Positions 46,022 to 56,969 of a stretch of DNA of 64,000 nt are shown here, piece after piece. This stretch comes from Pseudopithomyces maydicus (lineage: Eukaryota > Ascomycota > Dothideomycetes > Pleosporales > Didymosphaeriaceae). The notes beneath the pieces are model-generated. The model made no database searches. It was given only the letters and a program-made list of their open reading frames with translations, and had not been told where the DNA came from. The number at the start of each line of letters is the position of its first letter. Position 1 is the stretch's first letter. Location: positions 744,001-808,000 of the forward strand of contig JANTUC010000001.1 in the NCBI GenBank assembly GCA_026873275.1, given 5' to 3'. A program made the translations under genes and the position numbers.

Positions 46022-46453
46022 ATGTCCTCCGACATTCAGATCCGACCCATTCCAGTAAACCAGACCTACCCCCTCCGCCACCACATACTCTGGCCCCAAC
46101 AGCCGCTTTCGTTTGTCCAGCTCCCAGAGGACAGTGCTGGCCAACACTTCGGTGCCTTCACCACCTCTGCCGACCCTCCTGTCCTTGTCGGCGTCATCTC
46201 ACTCTACATGGTTGACACGACTGCCCGCTTCCGCAAGATGTGCGTCCTACCATCCCACCAATCCCAAGGAATCGGTTCTCGCCTTGTCAACCACGTGATA
46301 AAAACCTCGACAGAAGCCGGCATGACCTCAGTCTGGTGCGATGCACGAGCTAGCGCATTGCCCTTCTACCGTCGACTAGGCTTGGAAGCCGAGGGAGATG
46401 GGTTCGACAAGAGCGGTATCCAGTATCTGGTCATGAGGCGACGCTTAGCGTAG
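46022..46453 (+). CDS. GNAT family N-acetyltransferase
   Basis: 143 residues, ATG at 46,022, single exon. The acetyl-CoA site is in FRKMCVLPSHQSQGIGSRLV (motif A, Q-x-x-G-I-G, about residues 70-89), followed by WCDARASALPFYRRLGLEAEG (motif B). The substrate is unknown. It converges with the AlcR-type regulator, with stops 200 bp apart. Confidence 0.9.
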   Translation: MSSDIQIRPIPVNQTYPLRHHILWPQQPLSFVQLPEDSAGQHFGAFTTSADPPVLVGVISLYMVDTTARFRKMCVLPSHQSQGIGSRLVNHVIKTSTEAGMTSVWCDARASALPFYRRLGLEAEGDGFDKSGIQYLVMRRRLA

Positions 46454-46653
46454 CTATTTGAATCACCAGTGACCAAAAATTCCCACTTCCATCGCAACAG
46501 TGCAGCCACGTTTGATCTCGTAGTGTGCAGAACGACTTGGTGTAGTCTTGGCCACAAACCGCGAAAGTAGTCGTGGAATGATTCAGCCGGTAGATGCGAC
46601 TGCACCTGATACCATAGCGGGCGTAGGGGTGCGTTGGCCTTCTCTTAAAGCCT

Positions 46654-49439
46654 TCAGCCCCCCGATACCAAATTTGCGGCTATCAGAGCTTTGTCCGATC
46701 GTTGTCCGAGAATTCGAAGTGCTCTGACACAGTCTTCCACTCTCTCGAGACTATTGTCTCGAACCAGATCGTTTCCGTTCCCAATGCTTGTGGGCTCCAG
46801 CAAAACCGCACCGGCTGTCGCAAATGCACGGACAAGAACATCCAACCACGGCTCAGATAGAAGTGCCCTTTGGCTTGTTGAATGAACATTTCTCTTCGTT
46901 CGCGAGAGCAGGTTGTTTTCCTGTGCGCACGCACACCTCGCAAGGTCCGACAACGACCGGCAGTTTCTCTCCCTAATCTGCGGGATAAAATTTGGTGATT
47001 CTTGCTCGCGGCGTCTTAGTTCGAATCCTTCCCTACTGTCATCTATGGCTTCTATGAGGTCTGCCAACAGCAAAGTGGCAAGGTGCCAATGAGCAGCTAA
47101 GCACACGTGCCACGACTGCACTTGTTCGGGAAGTTCGCAATGGTGGTTGATACAGTCGCCTAGGAAAGGTGCGTACATGCTTTGCCAATGCTCATAAACC
47201 TCCAGCGCACTGTGTACCGCCGTCTCGATTTTTTCACCCCGAGAATTGCGAGCGAGTAATGCCTGAAGCCGCGTGACTTTCCGAAAAAGTAGCACCTTGA
47301 CGGGGGCAGCTTCGCAAAGGAGCGATGCGGCTTCCCCTTCTGAACAAGGCCATCTTACAACAGTTTCATACTTCTGTGAACGTTGGCGCTTGAAAAGTAT
47401 ATCGTCCCAAAATACTTCAGCTCTTGGATCAGATGGCGTTTGCGGTTCTGAAATAGACATACTCTCACGGTCAATACTCTTACTGGCTGGGAGATCACTG
47501 TCCTCCAGGCAGACAACCAAGGGTCGCTTGTTTATTGCTGACGATAACGTGTCAAACATTATGCCGAGCCAGAAAAGCACATCGATAGTCGCTCGATCGG
47601 CCGCCTCAAGCCCACGTGATCGCAAGTGTTTCCAGCATCGCGGCCTCTTCTTTATACGACCTCCAAATTCGCCTACCATTGTCATCCTTGAACGTAATGA
47701 GTGAATCAGTCGCAAGCCTTGTTCGAGATAAAGCGGAGGACCGTCGTCACTAAGAGTCAGGTCCAGTCTCGAGAGGATATCTTCGCAACTGTCTACATCT
47801 GCTTCTGTCTCCATTAATCCTGGTGGATTGATTTGTACACTACCAGATTCATGTCGCGCCTTCTCTGACTCGCCACCCGGTCTTTGTATTAGCGAGAAGA
47901 CAAGATGGGCAAGCACGACTCGAAAAGACTCAATCTCAGCTGCCTGGTGGATAGCTTTGCGTGCTTGATGCCAAGCTGCGAATTGGAATGAACGGTCATA
48001 TAAGGGTTCCGTAAAATCCGTCTGCTGGGAGCACCTATTGGAATGGTCCCCCTTGGTAATGTGGAAAGGGAATTTGGCTGTTCGTTCGATATCTGGTACA
48101 GCCCACTGCGAAGCAAAAGATATGATGGCTAGATTCAGAGCCCTTGACGCTGCCCGGTCTTCTGATATCCCTAACAATCTTCCTCTTACGGAAATTGACT
48201 GATCTAGTTTAAACACTCGATGATAGATGCGAATCCAGTCCGGGCCATAATTGTCTGGGAGTGACACATCGCTATCTTTGCTGTACGGGCAGGTCTTCTC
48301 GGTGAGCCAACATGACAAGTGTGTCTCGAAACTTTCGTGATATATTCTCAGTAGGTTGTCTCCTAACAAAGCAGTATTCGCAGATGACAGTAGGTCGTAG
48401 GTGGGTGTAATGGAACAATGTGATACAGTGCTTACGATCGAAGATCCGCTTCGCGTACGTTTGTGGGGCATGCGTGTGGCCCCACTGCCTGCTTTGAATT
48501 CTGTTTCTGGTCCTGCTATCAGGCCTGACCCTTCAGATGTCTTGTTTGAATCCGCTGGGGAAGCAGTATGAATGGATGAACCGTGGCCTGAATCTGATTC
48601 CACTGCAGTGGCAGGGTAGCGTTGTTCCTGGCTAGTACTTGACGCAAACTCTTCCAGTAACGGTTGCTCACTCCATACAAGGTCTTCTACCACAGGGCCG
48701 AGTTGCAAGGGTGGTTCTAAACTGTCTTTGAACTGTACTCCACACGGAAAGTCGGTGGAGCTTAGTCCAACGTGCTCGTATTGCGATAATAGGGTATCAT
48801 CGCCTCCAAAGCCCGACGTTGCGACATGATGTGGGGCTCTACTAGGTGGCTTTATGGTATCGTTCCTATCATCTTGTGATTTATCCCTGTTCATTCGCCT
48901 TTTTTTGCCAAAGGCATCGGATTCGGTTGTGGGGCAGAAGCCTGCAACATCCGTTGTGATCGAAGCCACTCAAACGTGCAAGTTTTCTTTGTCTTTTCGC
49001 AGTTAGCGCAGGCCGCCAGAGGCCCAAACACATCTTTCAAGGTCAATAATCAACAGTATTGCTAATGGCTACAACAGTCATACCGCTGTAGTGGAATGTA
49101 GTCGAACGCTCTCCGTTAGGTCCATTCCCGTTGAGTAACGCATCTTCTAGGATAGCAGCATCACAGGCTCTCTTTCCTTTGCGACTATGAGGTATATTAG
49201 TGCATTCTGAGCAAGTACATAGATGGAATGTCGGTTGGAATGGCCAATGTTACGCTGCACGCTTTACACAGCATTCTATGAAGAACAAGCGCAATCAAGC
49301 AGTTGACCTACCACGGATCACAACAGCGATTCTGTTTCCTAGATGTTCTTGTAAATCTCGGCGCTGTTCCACCAGCTCGAGAGGGCGATGTCCATGCATA
49401 ATCAAGGAAGGATTGAGGCTGGACGTCGACGAAGTTCAT
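46654..49439 (-). CDS. AlcR-type Zn2Cys6 transcription factor, apparent frameshift
   Basis: The long exon (48,969 to 46,654) lacks a DNA-binding domain, but upstream exons supply it: 49,312-49,439, 49,084-49,184 and from 49,033 down. Introns of 127 nt (CTAAT branch) and 50 nt join RCCDP to CRKGKRACDA, and then HYS to DVFGPLAACANCEKTKKTC. The spacing between the third and fourth Cys is long, as in AlcR-type clusters. The start ATG is at 49,439 (MNFVDVQPQ). The frame then changes by one base at a run of seven T on the plus strand (48,900-48,906), between ASAPQPNPMPLAKK and RRMNRDKSQDD; one base more would restore it. AlcR homologues control ethanol or other catabolic genes. The neighbouring Fe-ADH gene may be a target (inference). 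Confidence 0.8.
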
Positions 49440-50673
49440 AGCTGCAGCCCACGATACAATGGCGAGACTGGTAATGGACGTCAGAATCACCGATTGTGCT
49501 CACAAGTAGGACGGTAGTCTAATAGAGGGGCGATATGTGGTATGACACCTCATGCAGATGACCCCGCATGTGTTTATTAGCTCCACCTTCCATCCCACTT
49601 TAGGATGATCGTGAATTGCGGGGAATGGAGGCAAGAAGCAGGGCAGGCAGTCAAAGAGTGCACATCGCCCCGTGAATGTCATGCAAATATTTTGTTTGGG
49701 TCATGGCTACCAAGTATTGAAAACCATGTCGAAAGTGGAAGAGATTTTTTACATGTTGAGAGGGCGACAGCGAGCAGGTATGTTTGCGGCAAGTACCATC
49801 TTCGCTTTATGTATGGGATGTAGTCCTCGAAAAAATCGTGGATTATCTTGAGAATTGGCTACCATCAACAATGCGGTATATGTTTTCCCTGATTGAGGCC
49901 GAGCTACAACTCTGGATGCTGACCATGCGCCACCGAAATTTCACGCATGAAGTCGCATCAAAAAACGCCATATCCCACGAAAGCCAGGTGCCTGCATGGA
50001 TATTGCCCTTTACCTCTAGCCCTACTTACTAAGATAATACAAGCAGACTCAGTGCTAGTCCATATGGCTCGATTTTGAAATGTTCTCAATTGCAACCGAT
50101 AGATACCGGAGTTCCGTTGTAAGTTGGCGTCACACTGCATCCGACAAGCGCTTACACCGGCTCGGAGTAAATCGTCACTGCGCAAGCAACCACGTCAACC
50201 ATCATCCCACTATCATCTAATTTGCAAACTTTTGGCTTATGATATGTTTGTACCTCCCAATTCTCTAGCAAGGCAGCTCTAAGCGATAAAGGAAGGATTT
50301 TAACGAAGAGGAAAGCGCGACGTTATTCCCGCTTGAGGGCCTTACTCCGTTGCTGAAAACCAAAGAAACAATACTTGGGAGTGAATCGAGGCTTACATGA
50401 AGATTTTATGCCTCGTACGAAGCGCCCGGCTAGAACTCCTATCGCCTTCTTCTCTATCCAGTAACGACGGTGTCTCAAATGGCGAGTCGGGTTATCCTAC
50501 GAATATCACGCTGTTAACGGATGCAAAGGGAGCGAAAAGCCCGTAGAAATAACTAGCGTTTGAATGTATCATATGAGGCACTTCCATAAAAACTACACTT
50601 CATTTGAATAGTAGCAGCAACAACAACAACTTCACCAAAACTCTTGACAAGAGCGAAAGAAAGGGCATCGAAA
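49440..50673. other. Intergenic, 1.2 kb, between divergent regulator and Fe-ADH genes
   Basis: No gene recognised. The end nearest Fe-ADH has CAA-rich leader sequence at about 50,610-50,640, usual for fungal 5' leaders. Confidence 0.5.
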
Positions 50674-51931
50674 ATGGTGACTGAGAACCAACAAAACGTT
50701 AACCGACAGAAGCAAGTCATCCAACAACTGCCAATTTCATCTCACAAAGGCCGTGATGCAGTCATAGATTCGGAGTACTTGGAGGATATTTCCACAGCAC
50801 TTCACAAATGGGCTTGCGAACAAGTTGTCCTTGTACATAGCAATGCTCTGGATTCATCTACGGACATTATCAAAGCACTCAGACGATGTTTGGGTAGTCG
50901 GATTGTTGCAACCAAGTCTAAAGTCGGCGCACACTCTCCTTATGAGGATATATTGTCAATTTCCAAATTGCTCCACGAAAAGAATGCAGACGGGCTCATC
51001 AGCGTTGGTTCCAGCTCATATTCAGATGCATGCAAAATTGCTCGGTTGATCCAAACCAACCTAGCTCCAGAAAATTACACAGTTGATGGAATGGAAGGTC
51101 TGGTCGACCAACAGATCGGTAACGCCAAAGGCCTCAGAGATCCAGAAGTCAAACTAATCGTGGTTCCCACAAGTCTTAGCGCAAGCGAATGGAACCATAT
51201 TAGCTCTGCAACAAACCCAAAAACGCACAAAAAACAGCACTTTGAAAGCAAAAACGCTATGCTGGATCTAATACTACTCGATCCTAAAGTCACTTCAACG
51301 TCACCGCGGAAGCTATGGTTGTCTTCGGGGATCAGAGCCATAGATCATTGCGTGGAGACCATGTGCAATGTACAATGCTCACCCGATGCAAGTCGGCATA
51401 TGGAAGGAGCTCTGAGATACTTGCTGAAAGGACTTAAAAGAATATAAGGAAGGCGAATACCACCAAGACAGAGAAGAGTTTTTGAATGGAATCAGTGAAT
51501 GCCAGATTGGAAGCCGGGACGCCATGATGGGTCTCCTTACTTATAAGATTCCTATGGGACCATCGCACGCGATCGGGCATCAGCTTGGTAGCGTCTGTGG
51601 CATCATGCACGGTTTGACCTCCTGCATAATACTACCTTCGGTGTTGCGCTACATGCGCGATGTCCAGGGACAGCAGGTGGAGCCGCAGAAGCAAGTGCTG
51701 CAGACTTTCAACCAAGTATTGCAATGGGATGAGAAAAGTGCTGCAGATGCGGTGGCAAGATTCGTCAAAATGTTGGAGTTGCCTAGTTCTTTGATGGCTG
51801 TAGGCGTCGAGGATGACGAATCTCTAAACAAGGTTGCTGAGTTGACCATGACGGATGTATGGGGTGGTAGCACGAGGCAAATTGAGACCAAGAAGGAGAT
51901 ATTAGAAATTCTGCACATGGAAAGGGTATAG
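50674..51931 (+). CDS. Iron-containing alcohol dehydrogenase / maleylacetate reductase-like, frame change
   Basis: The ATG at 50,674 (MVTENQQNVNR) is the first true start. The N-terminal half binds NAD(P) (GLISVGSSSYSDACKIA, residues about 110-126; PTSLSASEWN). The C-terminal half is metal-binding: GIRAIDHCVE and SHAIGHQLGSVCGIMHGLTS hold the expected His residues. The first frame stops at 51,447. Continuing LLKGLKEYKEGEY requires a one-base change at the A run 51,436-51,439 (AAAA where AAA would keep frame). About 420 residues in all, the usual family length of 350-400 plus. Maleylacetate reductases act in the breakdown of aromatics; a short-chain alcohol dehydrogenase is the alternative. 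Confidence 0.75.
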
Positions 51932-52451
51932 ATATGCACGTCTTTGCCGTCGAAGACGATCATAGTAAAGATAGCTCAAATCGACATTGATGGCGTATAC
52001 GATCTCCACAGCTTACAGATGTCCTGTTTGTTTTCATTTCCGCCCTGAGCCGCGCACTAACCGCATAGGGTTTAACAACCGAGTTGACGGCGAGAATCAC
52101 ATCGTCATGGTCTGTCACTCAAACTTGGATCCCACTGCCATCGCTAACTTCGAGCCCATTGGCTGTATACATGCATAGGCAATCGTAGTGTAGGTACACG
52201 CATATCAATGCTGATATCAAATACTATCCTGACACCGGCAAGCAATTCCGAATACTTTCCGCCAATGACAAGGATACTTACAAGCAGGCAACGTAGTTGA
52301 TACTGCGTACACCATGGCGATGAGGCATCCATGATGCAACCGTACGAGAGTCATGCGCGTGACATTGACAGGATAAATAACTGGAAATCCCAATATTCAT
52401 CGATATTGTGAACATTTCACCGAGTACTTGATAATTCACAACCGATACGAC
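51932..52451. other. Intergenic, 0.5 kb
   Basis: Between the Fe-ADH and catalase genes, both on the plus strand. No gene or repeat recognised. Confidence 0.5.
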
Positions 52452-54037
52452 ATGACACCAAAACGCGAGGAGAACGAGCCTGTCTACACGTCCGCCGAGG
52501 GACGTCCGATCCAGGACCCTACAACGCAATTGCTCCTTCAAGGACCAAAGGTTCGTGGTGGTGGCTTAGCTTTATTGGAAGACACTCAACTTATCGAGAC
52601 ACTGGCTCACTTCCCGCGGGAGCGAATACCAGAGCGCGTGGTTCACGCGAAGGCTGCTGGTGCCTGGGGAGTGTTTGAATGTACAAAAGATATCACTGAT
52701 ATTACATCAGCTTGCATTTTCCGTGAGCTGGGTAAGAAGATGAAAGTTCTTGCACGTATTTTAACAACTAGCGGAGAGAAAGACTTCCCTGACATAGTTC
52801 GCGATATTTGTAGCTTTGCCCTTAAAATGTTTACTGAAGAAGGTAATTGGGATTTCGTAGGTAATGATCTTCCTGTGTTTTTTATTCGTGATTCTATTAA
52901 ATTTCCTTTGTTGAATCGTTCCCACAAGCGGCACCCTTAGACTAATGTTCCCGATGCTTCCATGTTCTGGGACTTCCATAATAACAACTAGGAGGGTGCG
53001 CATTGTTTGATGCAACTATTTGGTCAGCGCGGAGTCCCTGTAAGCTTAAGATATATCAACGGTTTTGGCGTGCATACCTTTAAGTTTGGCAAGCCCGAAG
53101 AGGGTACGTTTAAGTACGTTAAGATGCACTGGAAGCCCGAGAAGATCGAAAATTTGAAGACAGAGGATGCTGGTAAGCTTGCTGGACAAGAGCCAGACTA
53201 CTATATTAAGGATCTATTCAATGCCATCGAGAATGGCGACTATCCTGTCTGGATTCTGAACCTACAGATTATGGATCCAAAGGAAGCCGAGACCTACCGT
53301 TGGAATATCTTTGATGACACCAAGATCTGGCCAAATAAGGACTACCCACTTGTGCCGGTTGGAAGACTCACTTTGAACAAAAATCCTGAAAATTTCTTCC
53401 AGGACATTGAGCAGGCCGCATTCTCCCCCTCGAATATGATCCCTGGTATTGGCCCTTCGGCAGATATTATGTTACAAGCACGCATGTTCTCGTATCCAGA
53501 CGCTGCACGCTACCGCGTGGGACCAAATTACCAGCAACTGCCTTGTAATAAGGCTCAGTACGTCTATAACCCATACCAGCGAGATGGACCAGCGCGGTAT
53601 GATGGTAATTATGGTTCCGATCCCGACTATGTGCGTTCGTCGTTCCGCAAAATCAAGACCATCGGACCGAACGATGTCGCTCACGATGAGTGGGTTGGAA
53701 AGGTGTCCAATTACACATCTGATGTTGTGGACGACGATTGGGTACAAGCGCTCGATATGTGGAACCTTCTCAAGGAAAGTGATGAACATGAACTGTTCAT
53801 TGGCAATCTGAGCGGTCATCTGGGCAAAGCATTGCCAGAAATTCAAAAGCAGACAATCAGTAAGTATAATGAATTTTATCAAATTCTAGGTGCTGACCCA
53901 TACCAGGAATGTTCTCCAAAGTATCCAAGGAGATCAGTGAGCGTCTTGAAAAGGCAATGAGAGAAGCAAGTGAGAACGGACCAGACCACGTGAAGGCGCC
54001 TTACGGCCTACAGTCAACTATAGGAGGTGGATATTGA
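52452..54037 (+). pseudogene. Catalase with two in-frame TAG stops
   Basis: Two exons, 52,452-53,859 and 53,907-54,037 (47-nt intron, branch CTGAC), 512 codons, the size of a small-subunit haem catalase. The catalytic His lies in RIPERVVHAKAAGAWG, the Asn in WDFVGNDLPVFFIRD, and the haem-ligand Tyr in RMFSYPDAARYR. TAG codons at 52,938-52,940 (after RSHKRHP) and 52,989-52,991 (after FWDFHNNN) stand where the family has Gln, so each is CAG to TAG, a C-to-T change at CpA. Everything else is open and conserved. Without readthrough the product would end before the haem fold is complete. Catalase removes peroxide; lineage-specific loss of one paralogue would be tolerable. Confidence 0.88.
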
Positions 54038-54742
54038 TTGAGCTTGGTCTTTTTGCATTGGAAAAGCTTGAACAGCCTTTCGAGAAGCGAATTCGGGTGG
54101 TTCTTAGCCTAGATGCTCTACAAGTTGGTGTATATGAATAACAGATAGTTTTAATTTTGACGAGGGCCTATGAACTCTAAAATTTGGCGGAAGTCACGCT
54201 TAAGCACTGAGGTTATAGATTCTTAGTCGGATACATCCAGGTTCACATTGACACTGATTCCTGCCTTAAATTTATCCAAGCCTTTCCTCTCACTAGAAGA
54301 ACAGCGATGCAGCTTTGCCCTCATTCTTATCCCTTCGCCACGCTCCCACCTACTGTGACAAGATAAATCGGATTTAGATATCCGTCCACACCGTCGATCC
54401 GATTTACCCGAGAATTTTCATCTCGAAACTTGACGATAATGGAGATTTATGAATGCCCCTCCCAAAACTCCGGGGTTGTTCGGCTTGTATTGGCCCAATC
54501 TGGTATTCTCACTACCTCAAAGAGACTAGCCACCTCTCCTCCTGCTATGGGGTGCATTTTACTTCATGCTTTAGCGCAATTTGGTCTCATTCAAGTACGG
54601 AAATAGACAACCGCACGCAAACGTGAATTCTGACTTACCACTTATTTTTTTCAGAGCTTTTAAGGTGACAACATATGATTATGCCATCCAGTCTTGCTTA
54701 TATTTCAATCTGAAAAATTGCCATAGAGAGACTGGTATCATT
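54038..54742. other. Intergenic, 0.7 kb
   Basis: Between the catalase and AtuA-like pseudogenes. No gene recognised. Confidence 0.5.
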
Positions 54743-56667
54743 ATGACGACCGCCTCTCGTCGTCCCGTCCGCGTTGCAGGCGCTTCTGGAGGGTTTTTAG
54801 ACCGTGTCCGGGCCATTACCTCGCTTGCAAAGAATGAGAACGTAGACGTGATTGTCGGCGACTGGCTCTCGGAGATGACGATGACTATGCACGGTACAGG
54901 CAAAATAAGAAACCTCGAACAAATGTCCCTGACCCATACCTTCGAGGAGAAAATCAACTATGCTATGTTCGCTGAGAACTTTCTCGACTGCTTTCTTCCT
55001 GAAGTACCGGATCTTGCTGGAAGGGGCATTAAGCTTGCTGTAAACGCCGGTGCTTCCGACACAGAGCTTCTCGCCCAACTTGTTGACTGAAAATGCAAAG
55101 AGATGGGTTATTCCCTAAAGGTCGCATGGATCGAAGGGGATGACGTCACTGACACAGTCAAGAGTATGCTAAATAAGGGCGAAGGCTTCCGCCGTCTTAT
55201 GCACAATCGATCCATCGTTGAAGAATGGGGTCTTGAGCCAACAGTCGCTCAGTGCTATTTGGGTGGTCTGGGCATCGCACAGGCACTTACTGAGGGCGCT
55301 GATATTGTCATCGCGGGTCGGGTTTCAGATGCCTCACCTATGATTGGAGCTGCTGCGTAAGCCTTATGATTTTCCATTCCTAAATACTCAGTTTTGCTAA
55401 CTGCATAAGTTGGTGGCATGGATGGACTAATAATCAGTTTGACGAGCTTGCTGGATCACTCATTGTTGGCCACCTTCTTGAATGCGCTGCCTATGTATCA
55501 GGTGGCTATTGCTCTGACTTCCGTGCTCTTATATCTGAGGGCAAACACATCAACCTCGGCTTTCCTACATATACAATTGATCACGAAGGGGAAGGAATCA
55601 TATTTAAGGAGAAGAACACAGGTGGCCAGATGACGGTAGCCTCCATCACATCACAACTACTTTACGAGATACAAGATCCTGAGTATTACAATTGCGACGT
55701 AACTGCCCGAATTGAAGATATCAAGATTGAGCAGGTGGGCGAAGATCAGGTGAAAGTTTCCGGCGTCAAGGGTCTCCCTCCACCTCCAACCACCAAGGTT
55801 GGTCTTACTGGCTTTGCTGGCTGGTAAGCTGAGTATCACGTCTACCTATGCGGTCTTCATATCCAAAACAAATTCAAGTGGACAGAAGAGCAAATCAGGT
55901 ATGAGCTTGGTGAAGAAACGCTGAAGAAGTTCACTACCCTGAAATTTATGCAAAATGGCATTTCCCCAGTTGATGCCCGGAATCAGGATGTCGCTACCGT
56001 TGACTTTCGGGTCTTTGCACAGTCAAAAGATCGCGAACTTCTTAGCATGCGCAACTCCAAAGGACTTTTCCGCATATTGATGGTCACCTTACAGTCGTGT
56101 CCTGGTGCGTCGCTTGGCAACGATATGCGCCAGGCAGAAGGCAAACCCTACTACGAATATCATCCGAGTCTAATCCCACAATCCGCATTGAAGCAGCGGG
56201 TTCACTGCCTCTGGAACGGCGAAGAAGCGAATGATTTTCAAGGTGGCCAGAAGATTATCGACGTTCCGCTTTCCCCCGAATCTCGCGAATATAAACGTCA
56301 GCAGCCTTCGTACGAGACAAGCAGTCCCGTGCCTCTGAGCGCCTTTGGGCCCACGGTTCGCCTTCTATTGGGGTCAATAGTGCTTGGTCGTTCTGGTGAT
56401 AAGTGCAGCGATTGTAATGTGGGGTTTTTTGTTAGAAACGATGAGTGGGTGTGGCTCAGAAGCTTTATGACGACAGAGAAAATCAAGGAACTCCTCGGGC
56501 CAGAAAAGTATAAAGATAAACCGATTGATCGATTTGAGATGACAAACATTCGGGCGGTGCACTTCCTTCTTCATGACCATCTTGATAGGGGTTATGACGC
56601 ATGTTCCACATATGATACACTGGGTAAGAATTGCTGTGAGTACTTCAGGGCAAAAACGGTGAATTGA
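54743..56667 (+). pseudogene. AtuA-like (DUF1446) protein with in-frame stops
   Basis: Two exons, 54,743-55,356 and 55,410-56,667 (53-nt intron, branch CTAAC), 624 codons. The N-terminal block RVAGASGGFLDRVRAI, VIVGDWLSEMTM, GADIVIAGRVSDASP and FRALISEGKHINLGFP identify the acyclic terpene utilisation AtuA family; the C-terminal LGSIVLGRSGDKCSDCNVGF begins the AtuA ferredoxin-like domain. In-frame stops: TGA at 55,088-55,090 (before KCKEMGYSL), consistent with CGA or TGG, and TAA at 55,826-55,828 (FAGW then AEYHVYL), where Gln CAA is expected. Bacterial AtuA takes part in citronellol/geraniol breakdown; the fungal role is unknown. Same strand as Fe-ADH and catalase, suggesting a former catabolic cluster. 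Confidence 0.85.
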
Positions 56668-56969
56668 CCGATTCAGTTTGTGGAAAGTGGTGCCTTGTAA
56701 TGGCCTTTAGCGCCCTCGTCATCGCCTTGATTGATTGAGCGGTTCCATCAAATTGGGTGCATGTGCAAAACAAACGGGTCTCTGAAAGCTACGTGAATGA
56801 GCAATAGCAATATCAATTTGAGCATAAATTCGCTCTTCAAGTAATTTTAGTGGATGATGAGTGTGTGGATATCCCATTCGGAAGTCAAGGTTATTTGCGT
56901 GCTATGTATCTATACAGGGAAAATTTTCAGCTCCGCACTGACATTCACACATCGCGATGTTCAGGTTCG

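Noticed and set aside
52938..52991. An intron removing both catalase stop codons
   Set aside because: The residues between and around the stops (TNVPDASMFWDFHNNN) are conserved catalase sequence, and no GT-AG pair removes the stops while keeping them.
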